A stretch of 64,000 nt of DNA, taken from contig OMXJ01000001.1 in assembly GCA_900315015.1 (NCBI GenBank), forward strand, positions 164,773-228,772, given 5' to 3'. The position numbers and the translations under genes are program-made. This stretch comes from an uncultured Eubacteriales bacterium (GTDB taxonomy: Bacteria > Bacillota > Clostridia > Lachnospirales > Lachnospiraceae). This document shows positions 9,301 to 15,941 of this stretch, one piece after another. Positions within the stretch are counted from its first letter, which is position 1. Every line of letters begins with the position of its first letter. The notes beneath the pieces were generated by a model. That model worked only from the letters and a program-made list of their open reading frames with translations. It ran no database searches and was not told the DNA's origin.

Positions 9301-9468
9301 ATACGTGCACTGGAGAGAGACGATGCAAAAACAATTCCTATCATAGCGCTAACAGCTAACGCATTTGATGAAGATGTTCAAAGGAGTCTCCAGGCTGGGA
9401 TGAATGCACATCTAAGTAAACCGGTAGAACCGGATGTATTATTCAAAACACTAGAGGATTTAATATAG
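6388..9468 (+). CDS. Membrane hybrid histidine kinase with two receiver domains
   Basis: A 1026-residue sensor kinase. A first membrane helix (about residues 9-29) and a second (about 298-313) bracket an extracytoplasmic sensor of about 270 residues, probably Cache/dCache-like. A linker and PAS-like region follow. The HisKA domain has its phospho-acceptor His near 528 (NMSHEIRTPMNAIIG), and the HATPase domain carries NILGNSVKF, DNGCGM and GSTGLGMS. Receiver 1 spans about 770-885 with Asp near 818 (LVDWKMPEMDG); receiver 2 spans about 905-1025 with Asp near 957 (LMDMRMPEMDG). There is no Hpt or output domain, so phosphate must pass to another protein. Arg codons here are often CGT, unlike the AGA-rich neighbours. 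The ligand is unknown. Confidence 0.9.
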   Translation: MISHSSKMNIRVGIIGGILVALIMIVGTLWMGHSASDGTKKAVQSVSLFYLDELAGRREEIVEKNLNDNIEVINRAIDSLSEEDLSDDEHLQAFQRRMKNLFQLDKFAFVDESGLIYTSTGTKTDIDKYPFNHETLSEAEIYVKDINEENKTVIIAVPVNSVSFKNHELKVCFMEIEMDEMLKGVSVASDESNTTYCNLYSSEGIALSNKVLSGQANVNNLFKALEIAKFDKDYSLKQVKKDFADHKRGVITFNYNGIQETLTYVPIEGTDWMLTYLIRENVISERIKSISDATILRSIIQSCLATAILLIMFYIIARQMRSNANLVLEKETAETENRIKQAELENRLSLQEELLNQKKLGEEQDRLITALASDYWSVYYLDLETGEGVCYQQHSAIKNGLKAGDRFDYLYELEKYASSTIKDEYKQEFIDFVQPDSIREGLKTQRVIAYRYMVHRHGVDSYEEIRFAGVRHPEDREDHIVHAVGACFVNVDSETRKTMEQSRALQEALSAAEQANKAKTTFLSNMSHEIRTPMNAIIGLNSIILNDSEISDKVREHSEKIGTSANHLLGIINDILDMSRIESGRMVVKKEEFSFSKMLEQVNTIIGGQCKDKGLEYECHMKGDVDDYYIGDDVKLRQVLLNILGNSVKFTPEGGRISLLVENINHYDKNVTLRFTMKDNGCGMSEEYLPHLFEPFTQEDALVANKYGSTGLGMSITKSVVELMNGHINVESRKNVGTTFIVTVTLHESEKERDELTKGEIDVHDISVLVIDDDAIACEHANVIMGQVGIKCETVTSGQEAIEMVRVKHGRREDYDLILVDWKMPEMDGIETTKRIREIVGYHTPIIILTSYNWDEIAEVARKAGIDTFVSKPLFAGNVIDEFKEAFRKKNESKIEQKKELAGRRVLLAEDVEVNAEIMSMVLEMKDISVDTAENGRIAVDKFISKPAGYYDAILMDMRMPEMDGLEATKAIRALERDDAKTIPIIALTANAFDEDVQRSLQAGMNAHLSKPVEPDVLFKTLEDLI

Positions 9469-9531
9469 TAATACTCTAATTTTTCGCAATATTCAGTTAA
9501 AATATAGTAACTATGTGGTTTTCAGCCACTT

Positions 9532-9548
9532 TCACGGCTCCGCCGTGA
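9532..9548 (+). other. Perfect short hairpin in the 9469-9802 spacer
   Basis: TCACGGC and GCCGTGA pair over 7 bp with a 3-nt loop. No T run follows. The spacer of about 330 bp holds this hairpin, the terminator at 9599-9637, a weaker dyad near 9660-9692 (AATAAAGC with GCTTTATT), and no gene that I can support. Confidence 0.45.
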
Positions 9549-9598
9549 GTAATCTAGGGTAATTATTATCAAAAAAAGCGGTATGGAGATATGATATG

Positions 9599-9637
9599 TA
9601 CCCTCTTTACTGGACAAACCAGTAAGGAGGGTATTTT
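9599..9637 (+). terminator. Intrinsic terminator, copy 1 of a repeated hairpin
   Basis: A 15-bp stem, TACCCTCTTTACTGG (9599-9613) with CCAGTAAGGAGGGTA (9619-9633), has an ACAAA loop followed by TTTT. A near-identical hairpin occurs at 31131-31168. Confidence 0.85.
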
Positions 9638-9802
9638 ATGTGGGTGAAGTTTTTTCTAATAAAGCGAAAATGAAGGCTTTATTTTCGTTATTTCTTATTG
9701 ATAAAAAAGGCATAATATGGTAACATTAATATGTTGTAGAAGTAAAAATACTAATACTACTAATTTGGATAACATATTTAAGAAGGGTAAGGTGAAACAG
9801 AT

Positions 9803-10138
9803 ATGCTACAAAAAAGAGTTGAAGGACTCTGGGACTGTGCTTACTGCGGAACAAAGGGGATAAAGGCAAGGTATGATACCTGCAGTGGATGCGGAAAGGC
9901 AAGGGGAATCGACACTGTCTTTTATCTGCCGGACGACCTTGAGGCAGCAACACTTACCAGGGAAGAAGAGGCAAAAACGACAAACGAACCAGACTGGCTG
10001 TGTGATTATTGCGATACCTACAACAGGTCAGATACGGATGTATGTAAGAAGTGCGGAGCGCAAAGAAAGCTATCAAAGAATACGTATGGCACTCTGCACA
10101 AGCTTACAGGCATGTTGTTTGGAAAAAAGAGAGAATAA
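9803..10138 (+). CDS. Small protein with two RanBP2-type zinc fingers
   Basis: A 111-residue soluble protein. Two zinc-binding units of the W-x-C-x2-C ... C-x2-C type are visible: Cys12/Cys15 with Cys27/Cys30 (LWDCAYCG, CSGCGKARG) and Cys67/Cys70 with Cys81/Cys84 (WLCDYCDTYNRS, CKKCGAQRK). An acidic linker separates them and a basic C-terminal tail follows. Proteins of this type often bind RNA or protein, but no specific role can be read here. It is the first gene of a tight run (12 bp to the AdoMetDC-like gene, then 15 bp to the DUF4178 gene), so it probably serves the same system. Confidence 0.75.
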   Translation: MLQKRVEGLWDCAYCGTKGIKARYDTCSGCGKARGIDTVFYLPDDLEAATLTREEEAKTTNEPDWLCDYCDTYNRSDTDVCKKCGAQRKLSKNTYGTLHKLTGMLFGKKRE

Positions 10139-10150
10139 GAGGAGAAGAAA

Positions 10151-10492
10151 ATGGCAAAACAGCTGATTGCAGATCTTCATGGATGCGGAGAAATAATCGA
10201 TGATCCAGAAAGAATAAGGGAAGCTGCACATACAGCAATCAAATATGTAGGGGCTGAAATTGTAGAAGAATGCATTCATGAATTTAGCCCTATAGGAGTT
10301 ACCTATTTTGCAGTGATAACAACCTCACATTTCTCGGTACATACCTGGCCGGAATATGGATATGCAGCAATAGACATATTCTCGTGCACGGATACTGTGG
10401 TAGAGGGAATAGCAGAAAAGCTGAAGGAACTTTTTGAGGCTAAGGAAGTGACCTTAAGGACCATAGAGCGAGAAATTAATAAAGGAGAGTAA
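10151..10492 (+). CDS. speD: S-adenosylmethionine decarboxylase-like proenzyme (SpeD family)
   Basis: A 113-residue member of the class 1b SpeD family, which self-cleaves to make a pyruvoyl cofactor and normally decarboxylates AdoMet for spermidine synthesis. The core HTWPEYGYAAIDIFSC is intact: Ser59 (pyruvoyl precursor), His64, Glu68 and Cys79. The residues just before the cleavage serine are unusual, with TTS in place of the SES of the Thermotoga enzyme (recalled). It is about 17 residues shorter than that protein, at the C-terminus. Relatives of this fold have been reported to act as arginine or ornithine decarboxylases, so substrate is open. It sits in a run with zinc-finger, DUF4178, DUF350 and SpeE-like genes. 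Confidence 0.88.
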   Translation: MAKQLIADLHGCGEIIDDPERIREAAHTAIKYVGAEIVEECIHEFSPIGVTYFAVITTSHFSVHTWPEYGYAAIDIFSCTDTVVEGIAEKLKELFEAKEVTLRTIEREINKGE

Positions 10493-10507
10493 ATTCAGGA
10501 GAAAAAA

Positions 10508-11578
10508 ATGAATATACAAGTAGGAACCAAACTAAGGCTAGATGGCCTAGAAGGAAAAGTCATAGGTCTTATAGAATATGAAAATAGAATGGATCATGGT
10601 AACCGCTGGACTGAATACAGAGTCTCCACTAAAAAAGGGGAACGCTGGCTGTCAGTTGACGAGGTCTACAAGGAGTATTCGGTATCTTGGGCAGCTAACG
10701 ATGTCAGGGGAAATATAGGACCTGAGTGGCACAAGGTAGATGAAGGAACTCAGGTGGTTGTACGTGCCCAGGGCGACGTAGATGTAGAACGCGGAGATTC
10801 AGCTAGATTTGTTGAATTTGAAGATAGTACAGAGGAATTAACTCTTTCAGTAGAAATATGGGATGATGGAACTGAATATTCAAAGGGCGAATACCTCGAT
10901 TTAGAAGAAATAGAAATAATAGGCTATGAAAAGCCAAAAAGCGGAGCACCGGGCTGTGGATTAGCACTAATAGCATACGCCTTTGTATTTATACTCGTTG
11001 GAATAATCAGTACCGTAGGTCCTGCGTTAAGTAAAAAGACAATAGCTAAGTTTGTGTCAAAGTCAAGTCTATATGAATTCGTGACCTCGATAACGGGAAA
11101 TGAAAAACAAAAGGCTGATGTATATGAATATTATGTGGCTACAACGACAGATACCGTTGCAAAAAGCATTATAGACGGAATAGAAGGCGACACTGAGTCA
11201 GTTACTCAAAAGGATGAAGTGGAAGATTCAGAGATAGCGATAGTTACGAATAAAGAATATTGCCTGATTTATCACCCGGAGGATAATGCGGAAAAAGTAT
11301 ATGTTCAGGTATCAAAACGAAAATATAATTATACCTCGGATAATGCGCCTTATAAGAGCTCAGATTCAGATACGACCTGGTACAGAAGTCATTATTATAG
11401 CTCGAGCTATTCAGCTGACTCGTCGACATATCATTCACCATCCGCATATACATCCTATAGCGGTGATACGGTACATAACATAGGAAATGGTTACTTTGAC
11501 AGCTATTCATCCTCAGTAAGACAGAGCAGCATAAATAGCAGAAATTCATCTAGTGGCGGTGTGAGCAGCGGAAAGTAG
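10508..11578 (+). CDS. DUF4178 domain protein with one membrane helix
   Basis: A 356-residue protein. The N-terminal half (about 1-145) has the DUF4178 look: a small beta-barrel start (VGTKLRLDGLEGKVIGLIEY), WTEYRVSTKKGERWLSVDE, and a second related stretch ending at LDLEEIEIIGYEKP. A single membrane helix follows (about 155-175, LALIAYAFVFILVGIISTVG). The region after it is predicted on the other side of the membrane, and a Ser/Tyr-rich low-complexity tail fills about 275-356. DUF4178 has no known biochemical function. In many bacteria it is encoded near DUF350, SpeD and SpeE-like genes (recalled), exactly as here. A spacer of more than 300 bp follows. Confidence 0.78.
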   Translation: MNIQVGTKLRLDGLEGKVIGLIEYENRMDHGNRWTEYRVSTKKGERWLSVDEVYKEYSVSWAANDVRGNIGPEWHKVDEGTQVVVRAQGDVDVERGDSARFVEFEDSTEELTLSVEIWDDGTEYSKGEYLDLEEIEIIGYEKPKSGAPGCGLALIAYAFVFILVGIISTVGPALSKKTIAKFVSKSSLYEFVTSITGNEKQKADVYEYYVATTTDTVAKSIIDGIEGDTESVTQKDEVEDSEIAIVTNKEYCLIYHPEDNAEKVYVQVSKRKYNYTSDNAPYKSSDSDTTWYRSHYYSSSYSADSSTYHSPSAYTSYSGDTVHNIGNGYFDSYSSSVRQSSINSRNSSSGGVSSGK

Positions 11579-11580
11579 CT

Positions 11581-11843
11581 GATATAAGGAAATTGCATTT
11601 TAAAATGACACCTTTGGTTGACGCACCAGACCATTGTTCTGTCGTATAACTTTAAGTCGGGTCGGAGTAAGTACAGCCCAGTGAGTTATACGTAAAAAGC
11701 CTTTATATCATTGTCGAGGTGATGTCGAATTCCTTATATGGTAACAGTATAAGGATACGCACAACCGTACATTGTACGGCATTATGGCAAGCAAGGCGGG
11801 CTTTATCCCATCACCTAAAGGTAATGGGTTTTCGCCCGTGTGG
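11581..11843 (+). ncRNA. Unidentified structured RNA or leader between DUF4178 and DUF350 genes
   Basis: The spacer is not simple AT-rich DNA. GATATAA (11581-11587) can pair with TTATATC (11703-11709). Inside that, CGTATAACT (11643-11651) pairs with AGTTATACG (11684-11692). Downstream, TCCTTATA (11731-11738) pairs with TATAAGGA (11748-11755), and CCGTAC with GTACGG (11765-11779). A final element pairs CGGGC with GCCCG around an inner CCCAT/ATGGG. It is richer in G+C than other spacers. I could not match it to a family that I know. It may be a stand-alone RNA or the 5' leader of the DUF350 gene. It is followed by a run of ATAAAAACA-like repeats up to the ribosome binding site. Confidence 0.45.
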
Positions 11844-11902
11844 CATTTATAAAAATATAAAAACATAAAAACATAAAAATATAAAAACATAGGAGGCCCA
11901 AT

Positions 11903-12319
11903 ATGATAGCGGTTGAATTATTAGTATATCTTTTAGTAGGACTTGCAGTAATGATGATAGGATTTTTATTGATAGATCTTATTATACCACTTGATTTCCC
12001 AAAGGAAATACAAGAGGGAAATAAGGCGGTAGGCTGGGTAGCAGCAGGAATATATACAGGACTTGGTTTTATTATTCGTTCAGCAATCATTTCCTTTGAA
12101 GCATCAAAGGGCGTAGATCTCCTTCAGGGAGTAATCGAAACTTTAATCTATTCACTTGTTGGAATAATAGCCTTCGGAGTAGGCTACTTTGCAGTAGATA
12201 TCGTAAATAAGAAGTTCAACTTCAACGAAGAACTCAAGAACAAGAATGAGGCAGCAGGAATTATGATATTTGGAATATTTCTTGGAGTAGCCTTTGTTGT
12301 AAGCGGCGTTATCCAGTAA
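11903..12319 (+). CDS. DUF350 (YjfL-like) integral membrane protein
   Basis: A 138-residue protein with four predicted membrane segments (about 5-25, 46-64, 79-100 and 118-137), matching the DUF350/YjfL family in length. Typical features are the early LLVGLAVMMIGFLLIDLI segment, the polar loop with EGNKAVGWVAAGIYTG, and the second-half repeat KNKNEAAGIMIFGIFLG. The two GN/KN-x-A(V/A)-G repeats suggest an internal duplication. Function is unknown; in other bacteria the family travels with polyamine-enzyme and DUF4178 genes (recalled). It has a strong ribosome binding site (AGGAGG at about 11890-11895) and is followed by a terminator-like hairpin. Confidence 0.85.
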   Translation: MIAVELLVYLLVGLAVMMIGFLLIDLIIPLDFPKEIQEGNKAVGWVAAGIYTGLGFIIRSAIISFEASKGVDLLQGVIETLIYSLVGIIAFGVGYFAVDIVNKKFNFNEELKNKNEAAGIMIFGIFLGVAFVVSGVIQ

Positions 12320-12386
12320 TGAAGTAGTAATGTGTTGAGTTGCAGAAAGTGAATTTTATGTAAATATATGTAAATTCAAGTGAGAT

Positions 12387-12415
12387 GACCCTACCTCTCT
12401 TAAGGCGGTAGGGTC
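12387..12415 (+). terminator. Terminator-like hairpin after the DUF350 gene
   Basis: GACCCTACC (12387-12395) pairs with GGTAGGGTC (12407-12415) over 9 bp. The T tail is weak (AAATTAGTTTT), so termination may be partial, leaving read-through into the SpeE-like gene. Confidence 0.6.
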
Positions 12416-12443
12416 AAATTAGTTTTAAAACAAAATTGTTATA

Positions 12444-12499
12444 TAGAAAAGAAGTAAAGAAGGAAATCAATTAGAAAAGAAGTAAAGAAGGAAATCAAT
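12444..12499 (+). repeat. Tandem 28-bp duplication carrying the ribosome binding site
   Basis: Two perfect copies, 12444-12471 and 12472-12499, each containing AAGAAGGAAATCAAT. The second copy abuts the ATG at 12500. The duplication therefore repeats the Shine-Dalgarno region of the SpeE-like gene. Confidence 0.9.
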
Positions 12500-14005
12500 A
12501 TGAGTAAAAAGTATAGGCTTCTGATGCTGACAACATTAATAATATCAGGCTGTTCAATGTGCTATGAACTGATAATCAGTGCAGTAAGCTCTTACCTGTT
12601 AGGAAACAGTACGCTACAATATTCCATCACGATAGGACTTTACATGGCCTCGCTGGGAATAGGCTCGTATATATCGAAGTTTTTTACAAAAAACTTATTC
12701 AATGTATTTGTGACAATAGAACTTGGAATCGGTGTAATAGGCGGAATTAGCTCACTGATACTTTTCCTTGCAAATATTTATGTATCAAATTACGCGGTTG
12801 TCATGTACATAGAAATAATCATCATAGGAACCTTTGCAGGAGCGGAAATTCCTATAATGACAAGAATCATAGAGCAGGATGAAAATAATCTGAAGGTGAC
12901 CTTGTCTTCAATATTCAGCTTTGACTATATTGGAGGATTATTAGGCTCCATAGCATTTCCGCTTATATTGCTGCCAAAGCTCGGTTATTTTGCGACCTCA
13001 TTTCTATGCGGACTTATGAATATAGTAGCAGCGATGCTTATAATGTTCAGATTCGGAGACAGAGTAAAGAAGATAACTATCTATAGAACTCTAGGAGCAG
13101 TGCTGGCAGGACTTATGTGTGTAGGAATGATATTTGCGGACAACATATCAGAGTCAATAGAGGGAGGCCTTTATAGAGATAAGGTAATATTGATAGAACA
13201 GACGCAGTATCAGAAGATAGTAATGACCAAGCATAAGGATGATGTAAGGCTCTATATAGATGGAAACTGTCAGTTCTCGACATCGGATGAATATCGCTAT
13301 CATGAGGCACTAGTGCATGTACCGATGAATGAACTAGAGGAAAGAAAAAGCGTGCTCATTCTAGGCGGAGGAGACGGCCTGGCAGTGCGTGAGGTCTTAA
13401 AATATGATGAAATAGAAAAAATAGACTTAGTTGATCTGGATTCAGAGATGATAAGGATCTGCAGCACCAATAAGGATATCAGGGAAATAAATAAGGACAG
13501 TCTATTATCAGAAAAACTGACTATTTATAATATGGACGCCTATGAATATCTTGAAAATAGCAAAGAAAAATATGATTTAATAATAGTAGACCTGCCAGAT
13601 CCGAACTCAGAATCCTTAAATAAACTGTATTCAAATATTTTCTATAGAATGTGCAAAGGCTCGTTAACAGAAAAAGGAGTAATGGTGGTCCAGTCAACAA
13701 GCCCTTACTATGCAAAGGATGCCTTCTGGTGCATAAACAAGACGATACAGAGTGAAGGCTTTAATGTAAAAGCTTATCACCTGGAGGTTCCGGCCTTTGG
13801 TGACTGGGGCTTTAATATGGCAAGCCGCGGTGAGCTAACAGAGGAAATAAGCTTTGATGTAGAAACCAAATATCTTACAGAAGATAATGTCATAGCCCTC
13901 TTTAAATTCGGAAAGGATGAAGTATCAGAAAATGTAGCAATAAATCAGCTGACAAAGCCGGTACTGATGGATTACTATAATAAAGCCGAAGCTGCCTGGG
14001 ATTAA
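12500..14005 (+). CDS. Membrane-bound spermidine synthase-like protein
   Basis: A 501-residue fusion. About residues 1-215 form seven or so membrane helices (YLLGNSTLQYSITIGLYMAS, ASLGIGSYISKF). The C-terminal part is a polyamine aminopropyltransferase-like Rossmann domain (about 230-490): YQKIVMTKHKDDVRLYIDG, DEYRYHEALVH, LILGGGDGLAVREVLK, LVDLDSEMI, and DLPDPNSESLNKLYS. The DLPDP form, in place of the D-S-x-D-P of soluble SpeE, is typical of the membrane-bound group. The family transfers an aminopropyl group from decarboxylated AdoMet; here the acceptor is unknown and may be membrane-associated. The AdoMetDC-like gene 2 kb upstream could supply the donor. It has two tandem ribosome binding sites. 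Confidence 0.88.
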   Translation: MSKKYRLLMLTTLIISGCSMCYELIISAVSSYLLGNSTLQYSITIGLYMASLGIGSYISKFFTKNLFNVFVTIELGIGVIGGISSLILFLANIYVSNYAVVMYIEIIIIGTFAGAEIPIMTRIIEQDENNLKVTLSSIFSFDYIGGLLGSIAFPLILLPKLGYFATSFLCGLMNIVAAMLIMFRFGDRVKKITIYRTLGAVLAGLMCVGMIFADNISESIEGGLYRDKVILIEQTQYQKIVMTKHKDDVRLYIDGNCQFSTSDEYRYHEALVHVPMNELEERKSVLILGGGDGLAVREVLKYDEIEKIDLVDLDSEMIRICSTNKDIREINKDSLLSEKLTIYNMDAYEYLENSKEKYDLIIVDLPDPNSESLNKLYSNIFYRMCKGSLTEKGVMVVQSTSPYYAKDAFWCINKTIQSEGFNVKAYHLEVPAFGDWGFNMASRGELTEEISFDVETKYLTEDNVIALFKFGKDEVSENVAINQLTKPVLMDYYNKAEAAWD

Positions 14006-14026
14006 GAATCAATGTCTATTTAGTAT

Positions 14027-14055
14027 TTGACAAAAGTGCAAAGAAATTTTATAAT
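14027..14055 (+). promoter_or_regulatory. Consensus sigma-A promoter
   Basis: A perfect TTGACA (14027-14032), a 17-bp spacer, and a perfect TATAAT (14050-14055). It starts a transcript with a leader of about 120 nt for the gene at 14182. Confidence 0.88.
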
Positions 14056-14076
14056 AGAAGGTGGGGAATTACGGAA

Positions 14077-14125
14077 TGGCATCAGGCTTATGCCAATAAA
14101 TAGCGGAAAAAGTATCATGACCGCT
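14077..14125 (+). other. Paired hairpins in the leader of the 14182 gene
   Basis: TGGCAT/ATGCCA (14077-14082 with 14090-14095) and AGCGG/CCGCT (14102-14106 with 14121-14125) lie in the leader. They could form a small regulatory structure, but I recognise no riboswitch class in them. Confidence 0.35.
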
Positions 14126-14181
14126 GGTTTATAAATTTAAGAAAAATTAAAAATAGCCAAAACAACTATTAAGGAAAAGGT

Positions 14182-15789
14182 ATGGGCAGACTAGAAAAAG
14201 ACTTAAATGGGGACGGATTTACTATCTATAATGATCAGGACGGGACATCTGAGCACTTTGACAAATCGCTTGACGGAGCGACCTTTATTGGAAATAAGGG
14301 AACGAAGATGAGTGCAGAGGATGCTGACTTTATGATAGCAGATTCATTCATGAGCAGCTTCACAGACGGACTTGAGCCTTCTTCAGCAAAGGAAGAAACT
14401 AAAAGAGAAGAAGCAGAGCAGGAAAATGCAATAAAAGAAGTAAAAAAGTCATCAAAGAAAAAGAAGCCTGTAAAAGAGGAAGATGAAGAGGAAGAAGAGG
14501 ATGACGAGGAAAGCGAGCGAATAAGGACCGGTGCGCATGAGAAAAAGAAGCGCAGCTGGAAAGCAATAGGCTTGTTTATGCTTTATCCGTTGTTTACCTT
14601 TGTAATGTTCAACTTTATACACAGCTTTTTGGTAAAAAATAACGCGGGCCTTTTTGGCAATGTCATAGTTGAAGACTATTTCAAGGGAATAGCCTTCATG
14701 ATATGCTTGGTTACGTTGTCGAACTCGATGTACAATTGTTTTGCGGACAATTTAGCTGGTACTCTTGCAGAGCCAGCCATTACCTATGGATTGATTTTAG
14801 TGATAAAGAATTTCCAGGAGGTAGGAAAGCTATCAGAAACGGCAAAGACCGTTGTATCAATAACAATGATATTAGCAATAGGCTATCTGATATTCCACAT
14901 ATTCATTAGCTGTTTATATGGATCGCCTCTATTTGCCTTCCTATATCCTATAGTGAATCTCATAGTAGCCGGCGGCCTATATTCAAAAATAGCGCTTATT
15001 AGTGATAATTACATGTACTGGATATATGTAGAAATCGCAATCGCAGTACTTACAATAATAGTATTATTAGTAAAGAGGGAAATCAGAGAATTCGATGGTT
15101 ATACGCATCTTGATAAGCTGTATAGCAGAAGCAAGTGGTATGACTTAACAAGAAAAGATAGAAAGCCAGAGGAATTCAAAGCAGCTCTTAAAAAGCATAT
15201 TATTTTTATAGTAGTGGGAATAATTGTACCAGTACTTATATATGTAGCAGGAAGAGTATTAGAGAATAAGCTCGGAAAGCCATATATTACACTAATAGCG
15301 ACAATACTAGCACTTGTAGCAGCAAATGCGATCTTAAGAAAGCATATGTTCCCGGGCTTATTAGCAGCAGTGCTGACGCCTTTCATGGTGTCTCTTATGA
15401 CAAAGGTAGCAGAAATAGAAAAGATAAACGGACTTATCTTAAAGAATAATGTGGTAAGCTTCATAATCGTAGCTATTATTTTCTTTGTGCTTATGATTTT
15501 CACCTATTTCTTAGATTCTCTTTTCTATGAGTATTACATAATACCGACCTTGCTATATATATTTATGCTCTTATTACCAGCATATCGTCAGTACGCCCAT
15601 AAGTTCATTAAGACAGAGCTTATAGCAGGTATAATCGCTTTTGTAGTCATAACAGCAGTTGGAATATTTATCTATACAAGAAGCGGTCAGAAGAAAATGG
15701 CAGCAGCAGACTCAAAAATGAGCGGTGAAGTTGTTAGGATAAATGAAGTAAATGCTAGCGCTGACAGCAATCCAGATAATAAAGCATAA
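14182..15789 (+). CDS. Large hypothetical polytopic membrane protein
   Basis: A 535-residue protein of unknown function. The N-terminal 120 or so residues are soluble: a short DGTSEHFDKSLDGATFIG segment, then an acidic/lysine-rich stretch (KKKKPVKEEDEEEEEDDEE). About ten hydrophobic helices follow from about residue 130 to 510, then a short polar tail. No transport or enzyme motif is recognisable. It has a consensus promoter and a structured leader, so it is probably well expressed and regulated separately from the polyamine cluster. Its stop lies inside an 11-bp tandem repeat that leads to a terminator. It could be an envelope protein tied to the neighbouring sensor kinase, but that is only positional. 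Confidence 0.6.
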   Translation: MGRLEKDLNGDGFTIYNDQDGTSEHFDKSLDGATFIGNKGTKMSAEDADFMIADSFMSSFTDGLEPSSAKEETKREEAEQENAIKEVKKSSKKKKPVKEEDEEEEEDDEESERIRTGAHEKKKRSWKAIGLFMLYPLFTFVMFNFIHSFLVKNNAGLFGNVIVEDYFKGIAFMICLVTLSNSMYNCFADNLAGTLAEPAITYGLILVIKNFQEVGKLSETAKTVVSITMILAIGYLIFHIFISCLYGSPLFAFLYPIVNLIVAGGLYSKIALISDNYMYWIYVEIAIAVLTIIVLLVKREIREFDGYTHLDKLYSRSKWYDLTRKDRKPEEFKAALKKHIIFIVVGIIVPVLIYVAGRVLENKLGKPYITLIATILALVAANAILRKHMFPGLLAAVLTPFMVSLMTKVAEIEKINGLILKNNVVSFIIVAIIFFVLMIFTYFLDSLFYEYYIIPTLLYIFMLLLPAYRQYAHKFIKTELIAGIIAFVVITAVGIFIYTRSGQKKMAAADSKMSGEVVRINEVNASADSNPDNKA

Positions 15790-15836
15790 TTAAAGCGCAA
15801 TTAAAGCGCAATTAAAGCGCAAATAAAGCACAACTA
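15788..15836 (+). repeat. 11-bp tandem repeat after 14182-15789
   Basis: Three perfect copies of AATTAAAGCGC (from 15788, 15799 and 15810) followed by two degenerate copies. The array starts in the stop codon region and ends at the terminator stem. Confidence 0.85.
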
Positions 15837-15870
15837 AAGCCTTCCGGTAAATATCGGAAGGCTTTTTTGG
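15837..15870 (+). terminator. Intrinsic terminator
   Basis: AAGCCTTCCG (15837-15846) pairs perfectly with CGGAAGGCTT (15855-15864), followed by a T tract. Confidence 0.92.
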
Positions 15871-15941
15871 TTATTGAAGTTAATATTAAAATGTGGTACT
15901 ATATAGTGTCGAAATAAAATTAGGGCTTATAGGAGGAATAA

